Origin: an uncultured Candidatus Saccharibacteria bacterium
GTDB taxonomy: Bacteria > Patescibacteriota > Saccharimonadia > Saccharimonadales > Saccharimonadaceae
Assembly: GCA_937990205.1 (NCBI GenBank)
Contig: CALKRO010000163.1
Span: forward strand, 1-11,997
DNA: 11,997 nt
Reading direction: 5' to 3'
The notes beneath the pieces are model-generated. The model had not been told where the DNA came from. It did not search any database and was given only the letters and a program-made list of their open reading frames with translations. Made by a program: the position numbers and the translations under genes. Shown piece after piece: positions 5,825-11,997 of the stretch (position 1 is its first letter; each line of letters starts with the position of its first letter).

Positions 5825-6430
5825 CTAATTCAACATTCCTTCTGGATCATATTGGACAATGTGCTGCATTTCCATAATTTCTTTTAAGAATCGATCTTTT
5901 ACACTCAAACGATATTTAAAATCATCACGCGAAATGATTACATAATTTAATGGCTTCCCCTCTTTTTTCTCTACTACTTCCGCCCAACGCGAAAGCTTTT
6001 TCGTCCTATCATCCCCCACGATCAGCATATCAATTCCATCTTGTCCTGGCACGCGGTTCGTCACAAATAGGAAACTCAGATATGATTTCACTGGGCGAAT
6101 ATATTCATCCCAAGTACTATCTTTCACTGCAGTCTCTACTAATACATTATCTACCTTAGTCGAAAACATCATATTTAGGGCTCTGGCAAATGGGTGCTTA
6201 GTGTTCGCTGAATAATAAACCTTATTATCATAGGTTTCGTTCTTAATCACGCCAATTGATTCAAGATTACTTAATTCACGGCGTACGGAATTAATTTGTT
6301 CATCGATGACCCTAGTCATCTCCCTGACATAGTAAGAACGTTCGATATTGCTAAAAAATAATGATAATAATTTTGTTCGCGTTTTCGAGCCGAACAATTT
6401 TTCTAAAGGAGTTGTATTTTCTTTGCCCAT
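5825..6430 (-). CDS. Winged-helix regulator with nucleotidyltransferase-like C-terminal domain
   Basis: A 201-residue protein. Residues 10-80 form a winged helix: LEKLFGSKTRTKLLSLFF, the recognition region EQINSVRRELSNLESIGV, then a wing with DNKVYYSAN. This resembles the winged-helix half of proteins that carry a minimal nucleotidyltransferase fold. Residues about 105-185 contain IDMLIVGDD and NYVIISRDDFKYRL, which match the strand pattern of that fold but lack the GSxxRG motif before it, so catalysis is unlikely. It probably binds DNA, perhaps sensing a nucleotide or partner protein; the target is unknown. The ATG has no Shine-Dalgarno sequence and sits 3 nt after the predicted +1. It is co-transcribed with the MBL-like gene. 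Confidence 0.75.
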   Translation of the reverse strand: MGKENTTPLEKLFGSKTRTKLLSLFFSNIERSYYVREMTRVIDEQINSVRRELSNLESIGVIKNETYDNKVYYSANTKHPFARALNMMFSTKVDNVLVETAVKDSTWDEYIRPVKSYLSFLFVTNRVPGQDGIDMLIVGDDRTKKLSRWAEVVEKKEGKPLNYVIISRDDFKYRLSVKDRFLKEIMEMQHIVQYDPEGMLN

Positions 6431-6439
6431 ATTACTTAT

Positions 6440-6448
6440 ATTTTAGCA
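6440..6448 (-). promoter_or_regulatory. Extended -10 promoter of the winged-helix gene
   Basis: Minus-strand TG-C-TAAAAT (hexamer 6440-6445, TG at 6447-6448) in the 32-bp gap after miaA. The predicted +1 at 6433 leaves a 3-nt leader. TTGAAC occurs 25 bp upstream (6471-6476) but lies in the last codons of miaA. Confidence 0.55.
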
Positions 6449-6462
6449 CCAGAAGCTGTATT

Positions 6463-7200
6463 TTAGTAGTGTTCAACCTGAAACTTCTCTAAAATCTTCT
6501 CTAAAATTTCTTCACGCTTGTACCATTTTATTTCCGGGTTTCGCTTAAACCAAGTCATCTGGCGTTTTGCCAACTGAAAATCTGAGGTCGAAGCTAAATT
6601 TATCGCCTCCTCCAGGTTTGAAACTCCGTTCAAATAATCCCAAACGTATCGATAAATATTGCTTTTCATCGCCGGAAGTCCAAAGTCATATTTGGAAGCC
6701 AGTTTGCGACATTCCTCATATAGTTTTTCATTAAACATCGACTGAACACGTTTTTTAATACGCTTACCAAGCTCTTCACGGTCAGCTAAAATACCATAAA
6801 TTTCGTACTCATCCCCCATTTTTTTCCGATCAAGCTCCCCCTTCTTCGCTTCCTCCGAAAATTGATAGTCAAACACCAGCGCATCCACATAAAGACCCGT
6901 TCCTCCCACCACAATCGGCTGCCTACCACGCGCTAAAATCTCAGAAATCTTCTCTTTCGCATAGTTTTTCCAATCTACCACCGTGAATCTCTCATCTGGT
7001 CGCACCAAATCGAAGCCAAAATGTGGCACACCGCCACGCTCATCGAGACCCGGTTTCGCCGTACCAATATCCATCCCCCGAAAAATCGTCCGCGAATCTG
7101 CGCTGATAATCTCGCCCTTAAGACGCTTCGCCAGCTCCACCGCTACCGCCGTCTTTCCGGATGCTGTCGGCCCCACGATTACTATAATTTTAGTGTTCAT
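6463..7200 (-). CDS. miaA: tRNA dimethylallyltransferase, short form
   Basis: MiaA transfers a dimethylallyl group to N6 of A37 in tRNAs reading UNN codons. The P-loop GPTASGKT (residues 10-17), SADSR (33-37), GMDIGTAKP (42-50), GGTGLY (99-104) and the C-terminal QLAKRQMTWFKRN (209-221) are all present. At 245 residues it is well short of the usual 290-320. The stretch after GGTGLYVDAL jumps from about residue 115 to EIYGIL (133-138) and lacks the DPxxAxxIxxNDxxRIxRALEV segment found in most MiaA proteins. The reading frame is intact and the sequence is well formed, so this looks like a family variant rather than a broken gene. The ATG has no ribosome-binding site and directly follows an intrinsic terminator. 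Its substrate, DMAPP, may have to be scavenged if the cell lacks isoprenoid synthesis, as many candidate-phyla bacteria do. Confidence 0.9.
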   Translation of the reverse strand: MNTKIIVIVGPTASGKTAVAVELAKRLKGEIISADSRTIFRGMDIGTAKPGLDERGGVPHFGFDLVRPDERFTVVDWKNYAKEKISEILARGRQPIVVGGTGLYVDALVFDYQFSEEAKKGELDRKKMGDEYEIYGILADREELGKRIKKRVQSMFNEKLYEECRKLASKYDFGLPAMKSNIYRYVWDYLNGVSNLEEAINLASTSDFQLAKRQMTWFKRNPEIKWYKREEILEKILEKFQVEHY

Positions 7201-7205
7201 TTTTA

Positions 7206-7211
7206 ACTATA
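7206..7211 (-). promoter_or_regulatory. Possible -10 of miaA
   Basis: Minus-strand TATAGT formed partly by the U-tract of the terminator. The ATG begins six bases after the hexamer, so a transcript from here would be leaderless. There is no TGn and no -35, so miaA may instead depend on read-through from thrS. Confidence 0.3.
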
Positions 7212-7252
7212 AAAATCTGGTCAGCGCCACCCCTGTAATTTCACTGACCAGA
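7211..7252 (-). terminator. Intrinsic terminator or attenuator between thrS and miaA
   Basis: On the minus strand TCTGGTCAG (7244-7252) pairs perfectly with CTGACCAGA (7216-7224) around a 19-nt loop, followed by TTTTT (7211-7215). It starts 7 bp after the thrS stop and ends 10 bp before the miaA ATG. Confidence 0.85.
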
Positions 7253-7259
7253 CCCCTCG

Positions 7260-9050
7260 TTATTTAATATTTTGCAAGTATTCGGCAAGCTCCGTCAATT
7301 TCACAGTCTTTTCTGCATCCTTCTCGCGTACTGAAACCGTACCATTTTCCTTGTCGCGCTCACCGACGATTAGTAGCACTGGCGTCTTCATCGAAACTGC
7401 GCGCTTAATCTTTTTTCCGAGTGATTCATCAGATATATCTGCGGTATAGCGCAAATCATTATGTTTCAAAGGTGTTTCAAGTGTTACGTCACTTAGGATT
7501 TGCTTAATCTTCTCTACATAATCCAAGACCTGATCGTTCACGGTCAAAATACGTACCTGTTCTGGCGCACACCAGAATGGGAACCAACCAGAGGTATGCT
7601 CGATAAATACCGACATAAAGCGTTCGATTGAACCCAAAGTAGCATGATGAATCATCACTGGCTGTTCTTTTTCGCCATTCTCGTTCACAAAAGTCAAACC
7701 AAAACGTTCCGGTTGCACGAAATCCAGCTGAATTGTCGCTACTTGGTGTTCACGGCCAATCGCATCTTCAGCCATAAAGTCAATCTTCGGGCCATAAAAT
7801 GCTGCCTCACCTTCCATTTCGAAATAATCCAAACCGTTTTCGATCGCCGCTTCCTTAATTTGCGCCTGAGCCATCTCCCAGAGTGACTTATCACCGAGAT
7901 ATTTGTCTTCATCATTACGATAAGATAAGCGAGCACGTAATTTACTCATCCCCACCACGGTATAAAGTTCACGCACGATCCCGACTAAGTTCTGGATTTC
8001 TGCCTTAATCTGCTCCTTACGGCAGAAAACGTGAGTATCATCCTGTGTCAAAGAGCGCACACGCGATAATCCACCCAGCTCACCCGACTTTTCATCGCGA
8101 TAATCGGTCGTAGATTCCATATAGCGCACCGGCATTTCCTTATAGGTGCGTGGTCGACTAGCAAAAATTTGCGCATGGTGCGGACAGTTCATTGGTTTCA
8201 AAGCAAATTCTTCCCCATTTACTTGAGAATGCACCAAGAATAACTCTGCGCCAAACTTTGCATAATGACCTGAAGCCTTGTAGAGATCCAACTTCGTAAT
8301 ATGTGGTGTCCAAACTCGCTCAAAACCGTGTCTTGCACGTAATGACAAGGAATAATTCGTCAAAACATCACGCAGTACCGTCCCACGAGGTGAGAAGAGC
8401 GGCAAACCAGCACCTACTAATTCTGAAAAACTAAACAAATCAAGTTCCTTACCTAGTTTGCGGTGATCACGCGCCTTTGCTTCTTCTAGACGCTGCAAGT
8501 ATTCCTTTAATTCTTCTTCCGTCTCAAAGGCTACACCATAAATACGGGTCAACATTTCCCGTTTTTCATCCCCACGCCAGTAGGCTCCAGCCACCTTAAT
8601 TAACTTAAAGGCACCAACCTTTCCGGTATTTTCTACGTGTGGACCCTTACAGAGATCCGTAAATTCCCCTAATTGATAGAAAGAAATAATTTCTGATTCT
8701 GGCAAATCTTCGATCAGTTCCACCTTATATTTTTGGTGATTCTCTTTTGCCCAAGCCAAAGCCTCCTCGCGACTCTTCTCAGAATAGGTCAATTCCAATT
8801 TCTTATTAATGATTGAATACATTTTTTTCTGAATCTTCGGAAGATCAGCATCGGTGATTTTTAATGCATTACCTTCCGCATCTTTTACTCTAGAGAGATC
8901 AATATCGTAATAAAAACCAGTTGCCGTCGCCGGGCCCACGCCAAACTGCACTCCTGGATACATTTCAACCAAAGCGGCAGCTAAAACATGACTAAGTGTA
9001 TGGCGCATTTTCATTACGTTTTGCTCATCTTCACCACATAGGTTACACAT
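7260..9050 (-). CDS. thrS: Threonyl-tRNA synthetase lacking the TGS domain
   Basis: Charges tRNA-Thr. The protein has 596 residues against about 640 for the common form. It begins MCNLCGEDE and goes straight into the editing domain, with HTLSH (17-21) and TDLCKGPH (131-138), so the N-terminal TGS domain (about 60 residues) is absent while the Ser-tRNA editing site is intact. The class II core follows: the zinc ligands C289 (KPMNCP), H340 (QDDTH) and H468 (MIHHA), motif 2 around YRDEKSGELGGLSRVR (317-332), and motif 3 GSIERF (473-478). Next to the zinc ligands, NCPHH replaces the usual NCPGH and IHHA the usual IHRA. The anticodon-binding domain starts at about 495. The ATG at 9048-9050 has AAGAAGG at 9055-9061. 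It is transcribed divergently from tRNA-Val. Confidence 0.96.
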   Translation of the reverse strand: MCNLCGEDEQNVMKMRHTLSHVLAAALVEMYPGVQFGVGPATATGFYYDIDLSRVKDAEGNALKITDADLPKIQKKMYSIINKKLELTYSEKSREEALAWAKENHQKYKVELIEDLPESEIISFYQLGEFTDLCKGPHVENTGKVGAFKLIKVAGAYWRGDEKREMLTRIYGVAFETEEELKEYLQRLEEAKARDHRKLGKELDLFSFSELVGAGLPLFSPRGTVLRDVLTNYSLSLRARHGFERVWTPHITKLDLYKASGHYAKFGAELFLVHSQVNGEEFALKPMNCPHHAQIFASRPRTYKEMPVRYMESTTDYRDEKSGELGGLSRVRSLTQDDTHVFCRKEQIKAEIQNLVGIVRELYTVVGMSKLRARLSYRNDEDKYLGDKSLWEMAQAQIKEAAIENGLDYFEMEGEAAFYGPKIDFMAEDAIGREHQVATIQLDFVQPERFGLTFVNENGEKEQPVMIHHATLGSIERFMSVFIEHTSGWFPFWCAPEQVRILTVNDQVLDYVEKIKQILSDVTLETPLKHNDLRYTADISDESLGKKIKRAVSMKTPVLLIVGERDKENGTVSVREKDAEKTVKLTELAEYLQNIK

Positions 9051-9086
9051 TCTGCCTTCTTTCTAATTACTCAAAATATTTCTTTT

Positions 9087-9095
9087 ATTTTAACA
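9087..9095 (-). promoter_or_regulatory. Extended -10 promoter of thrS
   Basis: Minus-strand TG-T-TAAAAT (hexamer 9087-9092, TG at 9094-9095). The predicted +1 near 9080 leaves about 30 nt of leader, with no room for a T-box element. No -35 was found. Confidence 0.55.
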
Positions 9096-9102
9096 CATTT
9101 TA

Positions 9103-9111
9103 TGGTAAAAT
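9103..9111 (+). promoter_or_regulatory. Extended -10 promoter of tRNA-Val
   Basis: TG-G-TAAAAT (TG at 9103-9104, hexamer 9106-9111). The predicted +1 is A at 9118, only two bases before the mature tRNA 5' end. It faces away from the thrS promoter, with 13 bp between the two hexamers. Confidence 0.6.
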
Positions 9112-9119
9112 ACATCTAT

Positions 9120-9196
9120 GGGTCGCTAACTCAGCTGGCTAGAGTGTCTCCTTTACACGGAGGAAGTCGGGGGTTCGAATCCCTCGCGACCCACCA
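9120..9196 (+). tRNA. tRNA-Val (anticodon UAC), CCA encoded
   Basis: The cloverleaf folds completely: acceptor GGGTCGC (9120-9126) with GCGACCC (9186-9192), D stem ACTC/GAGT, anticodon stem TCTCC/GGAGG with loop TTTACAC (anticodon TAC), T arm with GGTTCGAATCC, discriminator A9193, and an encoded CCA at 9194-9196. It reads GUA and, by wobble, other valine codons. It is the only plus-strand gene right of position 1500 and stands alone with its own promoter and terminator. Confidence 0.97.
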
Positions 9197-9209
9197 GATT
9201 TAGTTAATC

Positions 9210-9239
9210 AAAAAACGGATTTCACATCCGTCTTTTTTT
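9210..9239. terminator. Bidirectional intrinsic terminator between tRNA-Val and the GT2 gene
   Basis: ACGGAT (9215-9220), loop TTCAC, ATCCGT (9226-9231), then C and seven T on the plus strand. The A run at 9210-9214 supplies the U-tract on the minus strand, so it serves both the tRNA and the converging glycosyltransferase unit. Confidence 0.88.
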
Positions 9240-10974
9240 ATTTCTTCTTCACCACTTTCTTCGTGACGTCGAATTTCTCCATATAATTCCCCACCATCAA
9301 TCTGGTCTGAGAATAAAATGCCGTAAAGGACTGATAAATAATCGCCACCACTGGCATCAAAAGCCATTGCAATAGCATGAAAATCTTTGGCTTCTTAATA
9401 TGAGCTGGGCGTTTAGGCAACATGCCGAATGATAACAAAATCGTCGCCATCAAGCCAATTGAAGCGAATAATTGCACATAAGAAATTGTATTTGGCAAAT
9501 TAAAGGTTAAAAGTTCCTTCGAGGAAGCGTTGAGTAATTTTGGTACCCAACCACCAAACGCCACCATCGGTGAGATCGAAGCTAAAGTTACGTGACCTTC
9601 AAGGAGTCTGGCAAATTTCACGAATAATGGCCAGAACTTCATCCCGGTGCGTTCCAAGCGGTCTTTTGAAAAAGTCCTCACCCCCACATAAGCCACATCG
9701 GAAGCTCCGTAATCCCAGCGCCTTAACTGAATAAATTGCGCTTTCAGGGTCTTCCATAAACCATTTTCCAGCACCGCATCCTGATAGATCGGGATATGAA
9801 TCGGCTTCACACTGTAATCACCCTTGAAGTAAAATAGTGAGCGCCAATACTGGTGACCATCTTCCACAATTGTTAATTTACTCCAGTAACCCATATTCGA
9901 TAACGCCAAAAATGGTTGTGAATGTGAAGCGAAATTCTTCAAAGTATGTACACGCATCGAAGAAATAATATTGAAAAATGAGTTCGAAACCGCGATAATT
10001 CGCATCGGCGCCGGAGTTTCCCAGATATTATTCGTAAATAGCGAAATTGGCTGATAACTCAAATGTTGACGGTTTGGATGCACTACAAATTCATAAGCCA
10101 CGTTATCTAGATATGATTTATGCATCTTATTATCAGAGTCTAAAGAGGTCGCAATCACATTTGAAAAATCAATCTTTTCCTTACGCAAGAATTTCGCCAG
10201 TTCTTCCGCCGCATAATCCAAATTTGGCCCCTTACCCTGAATTTCCCCCTTCAGATCTTTTGGATGCATCACTGGAATAAAAGCATAAAAATCGTCTTTA
10301 AACTTCTCATACAACTGCTTCGCGTTCTCCTTCATCGCTTCCCCACCACGCTCTTCATAGCCGAACACTAAAATTATTTTCTTATTATCAAAGGTAGTAT
10401 TTTTCACCGCCTCTACTGTCGGAATCAAAGTTTCGAGACCTTCATTGTAAGCCACCATAATCACCGCATGATAAATATCCACTGGTTTTGGAAATTCTAC
10501 CTTGAGTACCTTACCATTTTCGTCTAGCATTTTTTCCGACACCACCAAATCACGACCGGTCGCCAACATCTTTAAATTTCTCACGTGCTTATCAAAACCA
10601 AATTCAGTACTCTTTTTGCGATGATATTTTTCATAAGCCGCATGTGGATCATATAAATCCAAAAATCTCTGATGCCAGTCCACTTTTTCTGAAGCTTTCG
10701 ATGCCTGATACCCCTGTACAGTACGAAAAGTAATCCCCACTGCCTTTACCAAAGTCGTAGCAATAATGAATAACAGATAATAAGACCCCAGCACTGGACT
10801 AATCAGCGAAAATACCACCAAAAGAATCAAAATCATATATGAAGTAAAGCCTGGTAGAATCTCAAAGAAACGATAAAGCTTCGTACGTTTCCCCTGTGGT
10901 AAATCCAAACTATCCCAAACCGACTTCTGCGTATTTTGCTGCGTCTTTTTCTGCGCCTTCTGCTGTTTCTTCAT
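9238..10974 (-). CDS. Membrane GT2 glycosyltransferase, cellulose-synthase-like
   Basis: A 578-residue inner-membrane protein. A basic, Gln-rich N-terminus (1-20) precedes two membrane segments (about 42-63 and 64-82). The cytoplasmic GT-A domain spans about 165-430: VAYNEG (174-179), DSD at 279-281 (nucleotide-sugar and metal binding), ED at 371-372 (acceptor base), and QLRRW at 416-420, the QxxRW motif of processive beta-glycosyltransferases. At least two further helices follow (about 498-517 and 531-552). It probably polymerises and exports a polysaccharide; sugar and product are unknown, and no PilZ domain or BcsB-like partner is seen nearby. The ATG has no spaced Shine-Dalgarno; a TATAGT at 10979-10984 would give a leaderless start, but the 20-bp gap to the upstream membrane-protein gene suggests one operon. 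Confidence 0.87.
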   Translation of the reverse strand: MKKQQKAQKKTQQNTQKSVWDSLDLPQGKRTKLYRFFEILPGFTSYMILILLVVFSLISPVLGSYYLLFIIATTLVKAVGITFRTVQGYQASKASEKVDWHQRFLDLYDPHAAYEKYHRKKSTEFGFDKHVRNLKMLATGRDLVVSEKMLDENGKVLKVEFPKPVDIYHAVIMVAYNEGLETLIPTVEAVKNTTFDNKKIILVFGYEERGGEAMKENAKQLYEKFKDDFYAFIPVMHPKDLKGEIQGKGPNLDYAAEELAKFLRKEKIDFSNVIATSLDSDNKMHKSYLDNVAYEFVVHPNRQHLSYQPISLFTNNIWETPAPMRIIAVSNSFFNIISSMRVHTLKNFASHSQPFLALSNMGYWSKLTIVEDGHQYWRSLFYFKGDYSVKPIHIPIYQDAVLENGLWKTLKAQFIQLRRWDYGASDVAYVGVRTFSKDRLERTGMKFWPLFVKFARLLEGHVTLASISPMVAFGGWVPKLLNASSKELLTFNLPNTISYVQLFASIGLMATILLSFGMLPKRPAHIKKPKIFMLLQWLLMPVVAIIYQSFTAFYSQTRLMVGNYMEKFDVTKKVVKKK

Positions 10975-10994
10975 CCTAACTATATCCGAATTAA

Positions 10995-11399
10995 TTAACT
11001 TTCACCTAGTAATCTAATGAAAACCAAAAACCCCAGCACTAAAATACCGAATGAAATACAAATAAACATTTTTGCCACCGCCGCGCCCTTTTTCTCAAAA
11101 ATTCGCAGTACCAACAAATTATGTAGCACCCCCAAAGTTAAGGCTAAAATCGGAAAAATCAGCATTGCCTGCCAAGATCCATCATGATAACCACCCGAGT
11201 TCGCCATCGAAGACCATTCCCCACCTTGATAACGGCCAATATCCCCGTAGCTAATTTTTACAATTGAGGCATTTGGCTGTAAATTCAATGCCGAAAAAAT
11301 CAGAAAAGCCAGAGATAAAATCAGAAGTATTACCTGAAAAATTACCAGACTACGTTCCTTCTGATAGGCTTCCTTAAAAGTCGCAATTAATTCTTTCAT
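10995..11399 (-). CDS. Small three-helix membrane protein of unknown function
   Basis: From ATG at 11397-11399 it has 134 residues: a short basic cytoplasmic start, a membrane helix at about 18-39, a Gly/Ser-rich external loop (about 45-76, including GGEWSSMANSGGYHDGSW), and helices at about 78-98 and 110-131. I do not recognise the family. A longer reading from TTG at 11429 is rejected because a perfect extended -10 lies between the two starts. It is 20 bp upstream of the GT2 gene and probably co-transcribed, so it may assist the glycosyltransferase; that is inference from position only. Confidence 0.7.
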   Translation of the reverse strand: MKELIATFKEAYQKERSLVIFQVILLILSLAFLIFSALNLQPNASIVKISYGDIGRYQGGEWSSMANSGGYHDGSWQAMLIFPILALTLGVLHNLLVLRIFEKKGAAVAKMFICISFGILVLGFLVFIRLLGES

Positions 11400-11406
11400 T
11401 CCTCTT

Positions 11407-11415
11407 ATTATACCA
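11407..11415 (-). promoter_or_regulatory. Extended -10 promoter of the small membrane protein/GT2 unit
   Basis: Minus-strand TG-G-TATAAT (hexamer 11407-11412, TG at 11414-11415) with a perfect hexamer. The predicted +1 is 11400, one base before the ATG. No -35 at 16-18 bp. Confidence 0.65.
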
Positions 11416-11418
11416 TTT

Positions 11419-11997
11419 TTATTTATCAAGCAATTTACAAATCAAATTCAGCATCAATTCCTTCTCTTCCGGCTGACTTTCTGCAATCAAAAGCACCAAA
11501 GCCGTCAAAGCTCGATCCGAGAGCTTCGTCTCCCCCTGTTCATTCAATTGAAAGAAGTTCACTGACAAATAAACCACAAAAAGTAACGCACCAATCTGCT
11601 GATTTCCCTCTAGAAACGGTTTCTCATGTACGATAAAATACAGCAATTTCGCTGCTCGTCTAGCCACCGAATCACTTCGTTCGAACAAATTTTGTATTCG
11701 GGCCGAAATCAATGTTTCACCCCTGTTATTTTCCGCCAGCACCCCGAAATTTTCACCCTCATTCAATCTCTCGCGTAGGTCTGAAATATAATTTTCAATC
11801 TCCACTTCACTCAAATCTCTTCTCGCCCGGGTGTCTATTGAAAAAATAATTTTATTGTTCAGATACTCTGAGATCGTCGCAAAGCTATCCGCATATTTCG
11901 TCACCACCTCGAGTACACCATTTGCCTCATTGGCGCTCAAACTAGTTTCCGCCAACATTCTACGTACAATCCCCAGCGTTTCCTCTAGATTCCGCAG
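11419..11997 (-). CDS. Fic/DOC-family protein with degenerate Fic motif (partial, 5' end outside window)
   Basis: The frame is open from the right edge to TAA at 11419-11421, giving 192 residues; 13 precede the first internal Met, so the true start is outside. The region with SLSANEANGVLEVVTKYADSFATI resembles the part preceding the Fic core in RhuM-like Fic proteins. The Fic motif, normally HPFxxGNxRI with a catalytic His, reads K-P-F-L-E-G-N-Q-Q-I (around 11590-11622): the His is Lys, the acidic residue is Glu and the basic pair is Gln-Gln. AMP transfer as in canonical Fic is therefore unlikely. Surrounding hydrophobic helix residues (GALLFVVYL) are kept, so the fold is probably intact. No antitoxin-like partner is visible downstream. 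Confidence 0.72.
   Translation of the reverse strand: MRNLEETLGIVRRMLAETSLSANEANGVLEVVTKYADSFATISEYLNNKIIFSIDTRARRDLSEVEIENYISDLRERLNEGENFGVLAENNRGETLISARIQNLFERSDSVARRAAKLLYFIVHEKPFLEGNQQIGALLFVVYLSVNFFQLNEQGETKLSDRALTALVLLIAESQPEEKELMLNLICKLLDK

Noticed and set aside
9051..9120. T-box leader for thrS
   Set aside because: Only about 30 nt of leader remains after the predicted start, far too short, and no T-box sequence is present.
11400..11429. N-terminal extension of the small membrane protein from TTG at 11429
   Set aside because: A perfect extended -10 lies inside this stretch, and the TTG belongs to the last codons of the Fic-family gene.
11590..11628. H in HEKPFLEGN as the Fic catalytic His
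   Set aside because: It is two residues upstream of the position preceding P-F; the residue at the catalytic position is Lys.
11419..11958. Complete 179-residue gene starting at ATG 11958
   Set aside because: The frame stays open to the window edge and the upstream residues continue the helical pattern, so the gene is partial.
1..11997. Mobile element, prophage, CRISPR array or replication origin
   Set aside because: No transposase, integrase, terminal inverted repeats, regularly spaced repeats or DnaA-box cluster was seen.

Overview
The window reads as chromosomal DNA of a reduced-genome bacterium of the Candidate Phyla Radiation, most probably Candidatus Saccharibacteria (TM7). This is an inference from gene content and protein character, without a database search. 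Supporting points are the infC-rpmI-rplT operon that also carries rpmB, a threonyl-tRNA synthetase without a TGS domain, a very short MiaA, a secreted BspA-like DUF285 repeat protein, and compact or degenerate versions of common families. TGA acts as a stop (the ComM-like and BspA-like genes both end in TGA), which argues against the UGA=Gly lineages (Gracilibacteria, Absconditabacteria). No mobile element, phage gene or CRISPR array is visible.

Layout, plus strand: the last codons of a ComM/YifB-type AAA+ ATPase (1-102) are followed by a strong promoter and the translation operon infC (ATT start at 171), rpmI, rplT, rpmB, closed by a bidirectional terminator at about 1517-1543. From there to position 11997 everything is on the minus strand except one tRNA. 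Reading upward in coordinate: RNase P RNA (about 1545-1951), a secreted BspA-like repeat protein, a Nudix-RNase HI fusion, an unassigned structured small RNA (about 4337-4469), an M50 site-2-type protease, a two-gene unit (winged-helix/nucleotidyltransferase-like regulator plus a beta-lactamase-fold remnant), miaA, thrS, then a plus-strand tRNA-Val(UAC) divergent from thrS, a cellulose-synthase-like GT2 glycosyltransferase with a small three-helix membrane protein upstream, and a Fic-family protein running off the right edge.

How it fits together: the window is mostly RNA and translation housekeeping (IF3, L35, L20, L28, RNase P RNA, ThrRS, MiaA, tRNA-Val, RNase H) plus envelope functions (secreted repeat protein, S2P-like protease, membrane glycosyltransferase). 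Two themes stand out. First, promoters are recognisable and nearly all have an extended -10 (TGn before the hexamer) with a weak or absent -35; several place +1 at or next to the ATG, predicting leaderless mRNAs. Second, several proteins keep a family fold but lack key residues or segments: the Nudix box, the beta-lactamase fold, the nucleotidyltransferase-like domain, the Fic motif and the middle of MiaA.

The best candidate for something undescribed is the roughly 133-nt RNA at 4337-4469. It has its own near-consensus promoter whose predicted +1 is the first base of a 12-bp closing stem, three internal hairpins, and a U-tract right after the closing stem. I could not match it to a known RNA class.
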